Below, piece by piece: positions 52,202 through 61,785 of a stretch of DNA of 64,000 bases (the first letter of the stretch is position 1; each line of letters starts with the position of its first letter). Origin of the DNA: Anthropogastromicrobium aceti. GTDB taxonomy: Bacteria > Bacillota > Clostridia > Lachnospirales > Lachnospiraceae. The stretch lies in the NCBI RefSeq assembly GCF_025567095.1, contig NZ_JAOQJH010000001.1. One strand, given 5' to 3'. A program made the position numbers and the translations under genes. The notes under the pieces were generated by a model that had not been told where the DNA came from, did not search any database, and was given only the letters and a program-made list of their open reading frames with translations.

Positions 52202-52750
52202 ATGGATAGACAAAAGGTAAAGTCAGGACTGGGATTAATGTTCTGGGGAAACATTGTGGCATTATTTGCAGTAATTCCAATTCTGGGAGGAATCGCAGTT
52301 CTTGTTGGCGGAATTATGGAATTGATTGCGATTGTAAATCTGAGAAAACAAAGTGAAAAATATAATAATGCATTTTGGTTTACAATTGCCGGAATTGTGC
52401 TTGGGCTCTTCACCGGTGGAGATGGATTATGGGGAACAGCGATGTCAATTCTCCATGGCCTTGCAACATTGGGTGCAACCTACTACATTTGCACAGCAAC
52501 AGAGGAATGTGTAAGTATAGTATCTTATGAGGTAGCAGATTATTGCCACAGCGTATGCAATTGGTATGTTACTTGCATGGTTATTTCATTGGCGATCAGT
52601 GCAGCTATATTTGTATTTTCAATTATTCCTATATTAGGATTTATCGTCGCAGCAATTGGATCATTGGCACTTATTGTAGTGGCTATTTTCCAATTAATAG
52701 CGTCGATTCGCTTTTTGATTATGCTTTGGAAGTGCCAGGGGGTGCTGTAA
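52202..52750 (+). CDS. Small integral membrane protein (182 aa)
   Basis: Four to five hydrophobic helices (GLMFWGNIVALFAVIPILGG, FTIAGIVLGLFTG, TCMVISLAISAAIFVFSIIP, LALIVVAIFQLIASIRFL). Four cysteines lie between helices (YICTATEECVS, DYCHSVCNWY). GATGGAGGAAGAA precedes the ATG. Family not recognised. It ends 21 nt before the mini CRISPR unit, so read-through from it could produce that RNA. Confidence 0.65.
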   Translation: MDRQKVKSGLGLMFWGNIVALFAVIPILGGIAVLVGGIMELIAIVNLRKQSEKYNNAFWFTIAGIVLGLFTGGDGLWGTAMSILHGLATLGATYYICTATEECVSIVSYEVADYCHSVCNWYVTCMVISLAISAAIFVFSIIPILGFIVAAIGSLALIVVAIFQLIASIRFLIMLWKCQGVL

Positions 52751-52771
52751 GTATTTTATTGACAAGGCTAC

Positions 52772-52860
52772 TAAGTCCCCGCATAAGCGGGGGTGATCCT
52801 ATATATTATTAACAATGTAGAAAAAAGTAGATTTATTCCCCGCATAAGCGGGGGTGTAGT
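52772..52860 (+). CRISPR. Two-repeat, one-spacer mini-array upstream of cas3 (candidate regulatory crRNA)
   Basis: Repeats at 52772-52799 and 52833-52860 share the hairpin core CCCCGCATAAGCGGGG and the same 61-nt period as the main array at 62849. Repeat 1 keeps the 3' end GTGATCC that becomes the crRNA 5' handle; repeat 2 is degenerate only in its 3' end (GTGTAGT), which a mature crRNA does not include. The spacer (52800-52832) is AT-rich; its first 16 bases match the cas3 leader at 52941-52956 with one mismatch. No clear promoter; TTGACA at 52759-52764 lacks a matching -10. Confidence 0.8.
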
Positions 52861-52899
52861 TTCACTTATGTTAAATTTTCTAAAATATAAAAAATGGTA

Positions 52900-52928
52900 T
52901 TGACATTAATGAAGATATATGATAAATA
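52900..52928 (+). promoter_or_regulatory. Probable promoter of the cas operon
   Basis: TTGACA (52900-52905), 17 nt, TAAATA (52923-52928), a consensus -35 with a weak -10. Transcription would begin near 52935, 50 nt before cas3. Confidence 0.5.
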
Positions 52929-52940
52929 TAAAATAACAAA

Positions 52941-52973
52941 TATATAATATTAACAAAAAAACAACATGAAAGG
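52941..52973 (+). promoter_or_regulatory. Candidate protospacer for the mini-array RNA in the cas3 leader
   Basis: TATATAATATTAACAA (52941-52956) versus spacer TATATATTATTAACAA: 15 of 16 identical, then no similarity. Upstream bases are ACAAA, giving AAA or AAT as the PAM depending on repeat phase. Bound Cascade would cover the start of the transcript and the ribosome site of cas3. Confidence 0.45.
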
Positions 52974-52983
52974 GGGCGATTGA

Positions 52984-55785
52984 ATGCAAACAAAAAAGTT
53001 ATCGCTAGGTCTACGTCACATAGTTGCAAAATCAGGTCAAAATGGGGAACAGACATGGCTTCCGCTATGGATGCATGCGACTGATACAGCTGGTGTATTA
53101 GAATGGCTCATTGACAATTGGCTTCCTGAATCGGTATGGAAGGTTTTTGAAAATGCTGGAAGACGAGGACGAATGACCAGAAAAGAGATAAGAAAGCTTG
53201 TACTATTTCTTGGCTATATCCATGACGTTGGTAAAATAAATCCGTACTTTAGCTGTCTGATAACAAAGAGGATTACAGAAGCCTTAGAGCAACTGAAGGA
53301 AGATGGTGTTTCTATTCTACCTTGGGAGCAGTATCAGACATCGGGGTGTAACCATGCATATATTAGTGAGATAGTTCTTTTGTCATATGGCTGTCCGAAA
53401 GGATTTGCTTCTATTGTGGGATCTCATCATGGTATGACACAGCAAATAAATGATGATATTGTTGAAGCTACTTTGTATGAAGAAGGGCATCTAAAGAAAA
53501 ATTTATATGGTGAAAATGCAAAACAGTGGAAACAACTACGTCAGGAGTTCTTTGAATGGGCGCTTGAAAAAGCTGGATATACCGACATTAGTGATATACC
53601 AGAACTTTTTCAAAAGGGACAGATTTTGCTTACTGGTCTTTTAATTATGGCAGACTGGATCGCAAGTAATACAACCTATTTTCCATTGTTGGCACTATCA
53701 GAAGAGGGTAGTGATAAATATTACCCACAGCGTGTAGAAGAAGCGATGGATGAACGGGTAAATCTTCCGGAATCATGGGAATCAATGACCTACTGCATGG
53801 ATGAAGAAACATTCAAAGAAGAATTTGGCTTTTTTCCAAGACCTGCACAGCTAGATTTTATACGAACAATCGAAGAATTGACAGATATGGAAGAAGATAA
53901 GCCAGGTATTTTTATTTTAGAGGCACCGATGGGAATTGGAAAAACAGAAGCAGCATTGGCTGGAGCACAGCTGTTGGCGAATAAGACATCAGCTGGTGGT
54001 ATCTTCTTTGGATTGCCAACACAGGCGACTGCAAATGGTATATTTGAACGTGTTATTCCTTGGGCGCAGAGACAGTCTGAGGACAGTACAATAGGATATT
54101 CTGTTCGATTAGCTCATGGGATGGCAGATTTTGATACTCGATATCGCGGCCTATTTGAAGGACATAGTGAAATTGCAGAAGATGAATCTGAGGAAAATAG
54201 ATTATATGCGCACACTTGGTTCAAGGGAAAGAAACAGGCACTATTAGCTGATTTTGTAGTAGGTACTGTAGATCAGTTATTGATGTCTTCGTTAAAAAAG
54301 AAACATGTGATGTTACGTCACCTTGGCATGGCATCCAAAATTGCGATCCTTGACGAATGCCATGCTTATGATGTATATACAAGTGAGTATTTGGATCGAA
54401 CACTTACTTGGATGGGGGTGTATGGACAGCCAGTCATAATATTATCAGCTACACTTCCATCCAAGAGACGCAGACAATTGATTGCCGCTTATCTGGATAA
54501 AAACGTAGAGGAGATTCCCAAAGAAGTTGAAGATCATATGGGATACCCACTTCTAACTTATTCAGTTGGTGAAAAGGTGTTGCAACGGGAACTTGCATCA
54601 AAAAACACACAAAACTTAGTAACAGTTGAATTGTTGGAGCGGGAACAATTAGCAGAATTCTTGAAGGTAGAGTTAAAGGACGGAGGATGTGCAGCAGTTA
54701 TATTAAATACTGTACAATGCGTACAGGAAATGGCACAGTACCTTAGAACTTATTTACCAAACAAAGAAATTTTAGAACTTCATTCACGCTATATTTATCC
54801 AGATCGAAAAGACAAAGAGGATGAATTGATACGAAGAATGGGAAAAAAATCAACAGCGAAAGAACGTGATGGTTTTATTCTAGTCGCTTCACAGGTGGCA
54901 GAACAGTCACTTGATTTTGATGCAGATATTTTAATTACTGAACTTTGCCCGGTTGACTTATTGCTTCAGAGAATGGGACGAGAACATCGTCACCAGATTC
55001 ATAATGTGATGCGTCCGAGCAATCTTTCAACCCCACGTTGCATAATTTTAAGAGAAGGTAATGAGGTATATAGCAAAGGAAGCAAGGCAGTTTATGGTGA
55101 ATATATTCTGATGAGAACACAGACAGTACTTCCAAAACAAATTGCTATACCCACGGATATTCCAATGCTGGTTCAGAAAGTCTATGCAGATGCAGATGAA
55201 GTTTATGAAACTATTGCTGGGTATCAAAAGGCAAAGAACGATTATTTGAATCAGCAGGCAGAGAAGAGAAGTAAAGCTAGCAATTTTTTATTATCAAAGC
55301 CAATGAAGCGCGAAGGACGAAGAGAATCTTGCATGGATCAATGGCTTAAAAATTCCACTTGGGTCAATGATAAGGTAGCAGAGGCATCTGTTCGTGATGG
55401 AGAACCGTCTTTGGAAGTATTAGTTCTCCAAAGACGAGAGGGAAAAATTGCATTTTTGCCATGGCAGGATCGAAATGAGGCATTAAACGAGAATGAAGTA
55501 CCATCGCAAGAAATTGGTATGAAAATTGCAAAACAGCGTCTTCGTCTTCCACGTTCGCTTTGTCAGGCAAACAAACTTTCAGATGTAATAAAAGAGTTAG
55601 AAGTTCTATTTAAAGCAAATTTTGATGAGTGGAAAAAATCACCATGGATTAATGGAGAGTTGATTTTAATTTTGGATGATAATTTATCAGCAACATTGGG
55701 AGGTGTAAAGCTAAAGTATTCAAGAGAAGATGGACTTGTGGAAATAAAAAAACAGGAGGAATCAGATGGCAGAAACAGAATTTAA
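52984..55785 (+). CDS. cas3: CRISPR-associated helicase/nuclease Cas3 (type I-E)
   Basis: 933 aa. HD nuclease domain first: YIHDVGK (H80, D81) and SHHG about 60 residues later. Then an SF2 helicase: Walker A EAPMGIGKTEAALAG (about 314), DECH at 457-460, motif III SATLPSKRRR, motif VI QRMGREHRH. C-terminal domain to residue 933. Recruited by Cascade to nick and degrade target DNA. AGGGGGCG precedes the ATG. Its end overlaps cas8e by 20 nt. Confidence 0.95.
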   Translation: MQTKKLSLGLRHIVAKSGQNGEQTWLPLWMHATDTAGVLEWLIDNWLPESVWKVFENAGRRGRMTRKEIRKLVLFLGYIHDVGKINPYFSCLITKRITEALEQLKEDGVSILPWEQYQTSGCNHAYISEIVLLSYGCPKGFASIVGSHHGMTQQINDDIVEATLYEEGHLKKNLYGENAKQWKQLRQEFFEWALEKAGYTDISDIPELFQKGQILLTGLLIMADWIASNTTYFPLLALSEEGSDKYYPQRVEEAMDERVNLPESWESMTYCMDEETFKEEFGFFPRPAQLDFIRTIEELTDMEEDKPGIFILEAPMGIGKTEAALAGAQLLANKTSAGGIFFGLPTQATANGIFERVIPWAQRQSEDSTIGYSVRLAHGMADFDTRYRGLFEGHSEIAEDESEENRLYAHTWFKGKKQALLADFVVGTVDQLLMSSLKKKHVMLRHLGMASKIAILDECHAYDVYTSEYLDRTLTWMGVYGQPVIILSATLPSKRRRQLIAAYLDKNVEEIPKEVEDHMGYPLLTYSVGEKVLQRELASKNTQNLVTVELLEREQLAEFLKVELKDGGCAAVILNTVQCVQEMAQYLRTYLPNKEILELHSRYIYPDRKDKEDELIRRMGKKSTAKERDGFILVASQVAEQSLDFDADILITELCPVDLLLQRMGREHRHQIHNVMRPSNLSTPRCIILREGNEVYSKGSKAVYGEYILMRTQTVLPKQIAIPTDIPMLVQKVYADADEVYETIAGYQKAKNDYLNQQAEKRSKASNFLLSKPMKREGRRESCMDQWLKNSTWVNDKVAEASVRDGEPSLEVLVLQRREGKIAFLPWQDRNEALNENEVPSQEIGMKIAKQRLRLPRSLCQANKLSDVIKELEVLFKANFDEWKKSPWINGELILILDDNLSATLGGVKLKYSREDGLVEIKKQEESDGRNRI

Positions 55786-57430
55786 TTTATTGGATGAACC
55801 ATGGATCCGCGTTATGACAAAGAATTATGAAATAAAAGAAGTATCACTAACAGAAGTACTGATACATAGCCATGAATATGCGGATTTTGCGGGAGAATTA
55901 GAGGCGCAGAATGTTGCAGTACTTCGATTGAGTTTGGCTGTTTTATATACTGTTTTTTATCGTTACAATGTAGATGGTGAACTAGAGAAAATAGATGATA
56001 GGGAAATGGCACATGATAGATGGGAAGATTTATGGGTGGAAGGACATTTTCCAGAAGAGGTGATACGAAATTATCTGAAAAAGTATAGAGATCGTTTTTG
56101 GCTGTTTCATCCACAAACACCATTTTATCAAGTAAACGAGGCAAAAAAAGGAACTGAATACACAGCAGCAAAATTAAACGGTGAGATTTCGGAAAGCAGT
56201 AATAAGATAAGAATGTTTGCAACAAGAAGTGGAGAAAGAAAATTACAGCTAACATATGCAGAGGCTGCAAGGTGGCTTCTCTTTATCAATGGATTTGATG
56301 ATACTTCGGCCAAACCGAGACAAAAAGGATTGCCGTCTCCAGGAGCGGGATGGATTGGAAGATTGGGAATTGTTGAAGCGATTGGCCACAATTTGTTTGA
56401 AACATTAATGCTGAATTTGGTGTTTAACCAAGTTGGAGATAACTGGACGGATAATAGACCAGTATGGGAGAAAGCACCAAAAGGGGATGAGCGAACCGAA
56501 ATTCCACTTCCTAATAATCCAGCTGAGTTATTAACACTACAGTCCAGACGATTATTGTTAATTAGAAAAAATGGGTTTGTTACAGGATACTATTTGCTTG
56601 GTGGTGATTTCTTTCAAAAAGTTAATGCATTTACAGAGACAATGACGGCATGGAGTTTAGTTACGAATAAATCCTCGGATACAGAGGATTTTCAACCGAA
56701 ACGCCATGATCCTCAGAAGCAAATGTGGCGAGAGTTTGGAAATTTGTTCTTTGAAGAAAGAGAAAGTGAGAATGAAAAAATAGGAAAAAGACTTCCAGGC
56801 GTAGTAGATTGGATTAGTGAACTGAGAACGGAGGGACGTTTAGGAAAAATTGGAAGGTCAAGTAAAATTACATTTCGAAGCGTGTCCGTCCAATATGGAG
56901 ATAAAGATTTCTTTATAGCAGATACATTCAGCGATTCATTGTCATTTCATTCTGACATACTTCGGAGAGAAAAGCATATGCTTTGGGGAAGAAGAATTGA
57001 AGATGAAGTGAAAAAGTGTGATGATCTCGCTAGGTTGATTGAAGAATTATCAAGAAAATTAAATTTGTCAGTTGGTTCTGAGCAATCAGGTGAGGCGGCT
57101 AAAGCTGAGTTTTACAGGCAGATTGATTTGCCATTTCGACGTTGGCTAGGAGAACTAGATCCGCAGAACGAGCGAGATTGTGGATATGAATATGCAGAAA
57201 AAAAATGTGAAGAATGGCACACTACGGCAATTGCCACAGCGAGAAGGATTGCAGATAAACTTATGAAAAATTTAGGTTCAGCAGCCTTTGTAGGAAGAGT
57301 GGTACAAGGAAAAGATAAGACTTATTATTGCTGTGCTCCAAAGGCATACAATAGCTTTTTGTATTTACTTTTTCAGGTATATCCGTTAAAAAATGTTGAT
57401 GCCAAGCAATGCAATGATAGTAAGAAATAA
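55766..57430 (+). CDS. casA: Cascade large subunit Cas8e (Cse1/CasA)
   Basis: 554 aa. FNLLDEPWIRV at the N-terminus is the Cse1 hallmark, followed by FWLFHPQTPFYQV and GWIGRLGIVEAIGHNLFETLMLNLV; helical C-terminal bundle. Cas8e recognises the PAM and recruits Cas3. Overlaps cas3; AGGAGG lies within the cas3 end. Confidence 0.95.
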   Translation: MAETEFNLLDEPWIRVMTKNYEIKEVSLTEVLIHSHEYADFAGELEAQNVAVLRLSLAVLYTVFYRYNVDGELEKIDDREMAHDRWEDLWVEGHFPEEVIRNYLKKYRDRFWLFHPQTPFYQVNEAKKGTEYTAAKLNGEISESSNKIRMFATRSGERKLQLTYAEAARWLLFINGFDDTSAKPRQKGLPSPGAGWIGRLGIVEAIGHNLFETLMLNLVFNQVGDNWTDNRPVWEKAPKGDERTEIPLPNNPAELLTLQSRRLLLIRKNGFVTGYYLLGGDFFQKVNAFTETMTAWSLVTNKSSDTEDFQPKRHDPQKQMWREFGNLFFEERESENEKIGKRLPGVVDWISELRTEGRLGKIGRSSKITFRSVSVQYGDKDFFIADTFSDSLSFHSDILRREKHMLWGRRIEDEVKKCDDLARLIEELSRKLNLSVGSEQSGEAAKAEFYRQIDLPFRRWLGELDPQNERDCGYEYAEKKCEEWHTTAIATARRIADKLMKNLGSAAFVGRVVQGKDKTYYCCAPKAYNSFLYLLFQVYPLKNVDAKQCNDSKK

Positions 57431-57460
57431 AAAACTACAAATAAGTAAGGAGGAATAAAG

Positions 57461-58084
57461 ATGAGTGAGACAACAAAAGAACCAACTCCACAAAGTCGAA
57501 CAAATCAATTATCATTTTTTGTTAAACAAAAAATAAAATGGATTAGTTCTATCTCCAGAGAAAGCCAAATGAAAGCAACGTTAGCAAATCTTCGAAGAGG
57601 TATCGGAAAAGTACCTGGTGAGCTACCAGAGCTTTGGGGAACTTTATTTCAAAATTTTCCAGAGGAATTAAATGAAAAAGCAAGTGAGACAGAGCCTTCA
57701 AAAGTAGAATGGGCAGCATATTTATCACTTACTTTATATGCACTGCATCAACAGGGGCATGATATTGTGACTGCAAATATGAATAGTGATGGAGTCGGAA
57801 TAGGGACAGCAGTTCGCAGATTGGTTCCGGATGGTGAAGAAGCGGAAAGCAGCAGCGCATTTAGGAGATTTCAGACACTTGCTACATCGTCAGATATAAA
57901 AGAGTTATCGCATCATATTAGAGGAATTATTCAGCTTCTTAGCCAAGCTGGAATAGGACTGGATTATGCAAAATTAAGTGAGGATTTGTATCACTACCAG
58001 TTTGAGGATAGCCGTGATGGTGTACGCTTGAAATGGGGACGTCAGTATTTTGGTGGTGTCAAAAAAATGGAAAATGAAGAGTAA
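57461..58084 (+). CDS. casB: Cascade small subunit Cse2 (CasB)
   Basis: 207 aa, helical and basic. RESQMKATLANLRRGIGKVPGE is the Cse2 motif; GVGIGTAVRRLV and RRFQTLATSS complete it. Cse2 dimers stabilise the R-loop belly. AAGGAGGAATAAAG precedes the ATG. Confidence 0.93.
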   Translation: MSETTKEPTPQSRTNQLSFFVKQKIKWISSISRESQMKATLANLRRGIGKVPGELPELWGTLFQNFPEELNEKASETEPSKVEWAAYLSLTLYALHQQGHDIVTANMNSDGVGIGTAVRRLVPDGEEAESSSAFRRFQTLATSSDIKELSHHIRGIIQLLSQAGIGLDYAKLSEDLYHYQFEDSRDGVRLKWGRQYFGGVKKMENEE

Positions 58085-58113
58085 AATAATAAGAAAGAGA
58101 GGCTTTATTTATT

Positions 58114-59190
58114 ATGGGAAGAAAGGCAATGTTTGTTGATGTTCATGTACTTCAGACAGTTCCACCGAGCTGTATTAATCGTGATGACACAGGAAGCCCG
58201 AAGACGGCAGTATACGGAGGAGTAACGAGAGCACGAGTATCATCTCAGTCTTGGAAGCATGCAGTGCGTGAATATTTTAGCAAAAAGTTTCCGAGTGACC
58301 AGTCTGGTTATCGCACAAAGAAGATTTTGGATCTTGTTCAGGAGGAAATTGCGAAGTTAGCAGCAGATAAAGATGCGGAAAAGCTTGCAAGGACGGCACT
58401 GGAAAATGCTGGATTGAAGTTAAAAAAGAAAAAGGGAGAGGATGAAGAAGGACGAGATGTAGAAGCGTTATTTTTCATTAGTGAAGCTCAGATTAAGGCA
58501 TTAGCACTGCTTGCAGTAACAGATGAAGCTGATAAAAAGAAATATAAGGAAGCATTAAAAACGCAGCCGTCTGTGGATATGGCACTATTTGGTCGTATGG
58601 TTGCAAGTGATCCGTCTTTGAATTTTGACGCTTGCTGCCAGGTGGCACACGCAATTTCAACTCATGCTGTTCATCCGGAATATGATTATTTTACAGCTGC
58701 TGATGATTGTTCACCAGAGGATAATGCTGGAGCTGGTCATATCGGAACAAAGGAATTTGATTCAGCGACACTATATCGCTATGCTACTGTAAATGTAGAA
58801 GAATTAAAGTTGCATCTGGGAAATGAAACTGCTCACGCAGTAAGAGAATTTGTAGAAGCTTTTGTTCGTTCAATGCCGACAGGTGCACAGAATGCATATG
58901 CAAATCGTACCTCTCAGGATGCGATTTATGTGACAATTCGAGATGATCAGCCAATAAATTTGTGTGGTGCATTTGAAAAGCCAATCCGTTCAAGTGAAGG
59001 CTATGTTGAATCTTCAAAGCGTGCGCTTTGCGAGTATGCAAAAGATGTTTATAGCGATTTTACAGGAAAGCCAGTGAAAGAATTTTGTGTTGGTAAAGGT
59101 ATGGAAGCGCTTTCAGACAGAACAACGTATATAGAGTTATTGGACACGTTGGAAAGTATACTTGCTGATTATTGCAGTGAGGAGGCCTGA
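58114..59190 (+). CDS. casC: Cascade backbone subunit Cas7e (CasC)
   Basis: 358 aa. FVDVHVLQTVPPSCINRDDTG, YGGVTRARVSSQSWKHAVRE and MPTGAQNAYANRTSQDAIY are typical of Cse4/CasC, an RRM-fold protein of which six copies coat the crRNA spacer. An Lys/Glu-rich stretch (KLKKKKGEDEEGRDVE) lies near residue 110. Its stop overlaps the cas5 start. Confidence 0.95.
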   Translation: MGRKAMFVDVHVLQTVPPSCINRDDTGSPKTAVYGGVTRARVSSQSWKHAVREYFSKKFPSDQSGYRTKKILDLVQEEIAKLAADKDAEKLARTALENAGLKLKKKKGEDEEGRDVEALFFISEAQIKALALLAVTDEADKKKYKEALKTQPSVDMALFGRMVASDPSLNFDACCQVAHAISTHAVHPEYDYFTAADDCSPEDNAGAGHIGTKEFDSATLYRYATVNVEELKLHLGNETAHAVREFVEAFVRSMPTGAQNAYANRTSQDAIYVTIRDDQPINLCGAFEKPIRSSEGYVESSKRALCEYAKDVYSDFTGKPVKEFCVGKGMEALSDRTTYIELLDTLESILADYCSEEA

Positions 59191-59861
59191 TGAGTACGCT
59201 TTTACTCAGGTTTGCAGCTCCGCTACAAGCCTGGGGCACCGAATCTAAGTATGATATTCGCAAGACAGATCGCGAACCGTCAAAGAGCGGAGTGGTAGGT
59301 TTTTTGGCGGCAGCACTGGGACGAAGACGTGATGAGTCAGTGGAAGATTTAAATGAACTCAGACTGGGTGTAAGGGTAGACCAAGAAGGTGAGATCATAC
59401 AGGATTTTCATATGGTGCATAAAGATGAAAAAACTTCCTATCTGACAAGACGCTTTTATCTTTCAGATGCTATTTTTGTGGTAGGACTGGAATCGCAGGA
59501 CAAGGAAATGTTGAAAATACTTGAAAGAGCTGTTAAAAATCCTGTTTTCCCGCTTTTCTTAGGAAGGCGTTCATGCCCACCATGCGGACCGATTTTATTG
59601 GGAATCCATGAGTGTGGACTGGAAGAGGCACTTGATAATGCGCCGTGGCAGGTTCCTGAGTGGCGTCAAAACGAAAAGAAAGATGTAAAATCGTTTCGGA
59701 AAATTGTGGAATTAAAAAATGGTGGTGTTCCACGAAGAGATAAGGCAGTTTCATTTAATCCTTATCATAGAGAATATGAATATCGTGGAGTTGAGGAGTC
59801 TATATATTATTTAAAACCGCAGATTAAGAAAACAGAACATAATCCGATGAACGAACTTTGA
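59190..59861 (+). CDS. casD: Cascade subunit Cas5e (CasD)
   Basis: 223 aa. LLLRFAAPLQAWGTESKYDIRKT is the Cas5e start; SGVVGFLAAALGRRRDE, LTRRFYLSDAIFVVGLE and LFLGRRSCPPCGPIL follow. It binds the 5' handle of the crRNA. Translationally coupled to cas7 (TGATG). Confidence 0.95.
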   Translation: MSTLLLRFAAPLQAWGTESKYDIRKTDREPSKSGVVGFLAAALGRRRDESVEDLNELRLGVRVDQEGEIIQDFHMVHKDEKTSYLTRRFYLSDAIFVVGLESQDKEMLKILERAVKNPVFPLFLGRRSCPPCGPILLGIHECGLEEALDNAPWQVPEWRQNEKKDVKSFRKIVELKNGGVPRRDKAVSFNPYHREYEYRGVEESIYYLKPQIKKTEHNPMNEL

Positions 59862-59904
59862 ATTGTGGGAATTTTATAGTAATGGAGCAATTGGTGAGTA
59901 TCAG

Positions 59905-59930
59905 TTGGGGCAAAAGATTTTTTGCCCCAA
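59905..59930. repeat. Perfect hairpin between cas5 and cas6
   Basis: TTGGGGCAAAA and TTTTGCCCCAA form an 11-bp stem with a tetraloop, inside the operon. No T-tract follows. It may stop or stabilise part of the transcript, lowering cas6, cas1 and cas2 relative to Cascade. Confidence 0.65.
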
Positions 59931-59987
59931 ACATCATTAAGCAATATTTTTAGCAAAATTATAAAAAAACAGAATTGAGGTGATGGA

Positions 59988-60707
59988 ATGTATCTGACAC
60001 GAATGGAGTTGGATATGAGACGAAAAAAAACAATGTTGGCATTTGCCAATCGGCGTTTGTTTCATGGTGCAGTAGAGTCTGCTTTTGAAGGGGAGAGAAA
60101 GAGACGATTATGGAGAATTGATCGTTTGGAAAATACTTGTTATATTTTAATAGTAAGTGAAGATAAACCTAATTTGAAGTCAGCCTTTGAACAGTTTGGT
60201 CCATATCAAAAAGAAGCGTATTGGGAAACAAAGCAGTATGATACTTTGTTAGATCGTGTTGAAAATGGAAGTACTTGGCAGTTTCGTTTGATTGCAAATC
60301 CAACAATAAGCAGTTCTAAAGATAGAAATAAAACTGCTGATAATAATAGCGAAAAACTAAAAACCAATATTTTAGAGCAAGAACAGTCTAAGGAACAGAC
60401 CGAAAAAAAACGTGGAACTGTCTACGCACATAATGTAGAACGGTTTCAACGAGATTGGTTTATAAAGAAGGCTGAAAAAAATGGCTTTTATGTGGAAAAT
60501 CAAGATTTTTCAATTGTACAAAGTCAGTGGATGCAGTTTACAAAACGACAGGAGAAAAACAGAGTATCTTTTATAAGTGTAACTTATGAAGGAATTTTGA
60601 CAGTAACAGATAAAGATGCATTTATAAAGGCACTCACAGAGGGAATCGGACGAGAAAAAGCATATGGTATGGGTATGTTGACAATTATCAAAGTTGCAAA
60701 CACATGA
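59988..60707 (+). CDS. casE: CRISPR pre-crRNA endonuclease Cas6e (CasE)
   Basis: 239 aa. MYLTRMELDMRRKKTMLAFANRRLFHGAVESAF carries the expected catalytic His region; the C-terminal glycine-rich loop is REKAYGMGMLTIIKV. Cleaves at the base of the repeat hairpin. A hydrophilic insert (about 105-140) is rich in Lys/Glu. GAGGTGATGGA precedes the ATG. Confidence 0.92.
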   Translation: MYLTRMELDMRRKKTMLAFANRRLFHGAVESAFEGERKRRLWRIDRLENTCYILIVSEDKPNLKSAFEQFGPYQKEAYWETKQYDTLLDRVENGSTWQFRLIANPTISSSKDRNKTADNNSEKLKTNILEQEQSKEQTEKKRGTVYAHNVERFQRDWFIKKAEKNGFYVENQDFSIVQSQWMQFTKRQEKNRVSFISVTYEGILTVTDKDAFIKALTEGIGREKAYGMGMLTIIKVANT

Positions 60708-60780
60708 TAGTTTAGAAAAAATGAATGATAATAAGTTTATCATTTGAAATTTACAACTAAGAAAAAAGGAGTGTGATAAA

Positions 60781-61785
60781 ATGGAGTTGCCGGGAATGGT
60801 TCGCCCAGAATTGCAGGAATTACCTCAAATCAGGGATCGAATGAGTTTTATTTATTTTGAACGGTGTAAGATCAATCGAGAGGATAGTGCGATAACAGTC
60901 ATAGATGAAGAGGGAGTTGTACATCTCCCGGCAGCAGCAGTATCAGTATTACTTCTTGGACCCGGTTGTAGTGTTACACATCGTGCAATGGAGTTGATTG
61001 GAGATGCAGGTGTCACTGTAATCTGGGTTGGAGAGCAAGGTGTGCGTTATTATGCAAGTGGTCGTCCGCTAACGCACAGCGCGAGATGGTTGATGCGTCA
61101 GGCAAAGTTGGTGAGCAGTCAGCGTTTGCATATGGTGGTTGTACGTAAGATGTATCAGCTTCGGTTCCCAGATGAAGATGTATCAGGTTTGACATTACAA
61201 CAGCTTCGTGGGCGAGAAGGCAGTAGAATTAGAAAGGTTTATCAAGAATCTGCAAAAAAGTGTGGTGTAAAATGGAGTGGTCGAGAGTATCGTCCGGACG
61301 ATTTTGTATCAGGTGATCCGGTCAATCAGGCATTATCGGCTGGTCATGCTTGTTTGTATGGGCTTGCGCATGCAGTTATTGTAGCACTTGGATGTTCGCC
61401 AGGACTGGGATTTGTGCATGTGGGGCATGAAAATTCTTTTGTATATGATATTGCCGACTTGTATAAAGCGGAGACAACGATTCCAATAGCCTTTGAAATT
61501 GCATCGCAATATATAGAAGATAAAGAGAAGTCGCTTGATGACCTTCCGGGCATTGTACGCCGACATGTTCGTGACGAGCTGGTAGCGAAACATATTTTAG
61601 AGCGAATGGTGACAGATATCCAATATTTATTACAGAGAGATTCTAAAAATGAGGAAACTCAAGAATCTGAAATAAATTTAGATAATGAGGAAGATATGAC
61701 ATCATCAGAGGCAATTTATTTATGGGATGGAGTTCGTGGTAATGTACAAAATGGAGTTCAGTATGGAAAGGAGATGCGAAAGTGA
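60781..61785 (+). CDS. cas1: CRISPR integrase Cas1 (type I-E)
   Basis: 334 aa. RDRMSFIYFERCKINREDSA and VSVLLLGPGCSVTHRAM at the beta-strand N-terminus; metal ligands lie in GREGSRIRKVY (Glu), GFVHVGHENSFVYDIADLYK (His, Asp). An extended acidic tail follows residue 285. AAAAAAGGAGTGTGATAAA precedes the ATG. Overlaps cas2 by 4 nt. Confidence 0.95.
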   Translation: MELPGMVRPELQELPQIRDRMSFIYFERCKINREDSAITVIDEEGVVHLPAAAVSVLLLGPGCSVTHRAMELIGDAGVTVIWVGEQGVRYYASGRPLTHSARWLMRQAKLVSSQRLHMVVVRKMYQLRFPDEDVSGLTLQQLRGREGSRIRKVYQESAKKCGVKWSGREYRPDDFVSGDPVNQALSAGHACLYGLAHAVIVALGCSPGLGFVHVGHENSFVYDIADLYKAETTIPIAFEIASQYIEDKEKSLDDLPGIVRRHVRDELVAKHILERMVTDIQYLLQRDSKNEETQESEINLDNEEDMTSSEAIYLWDGVRGNVQNGVQYGKEMRK

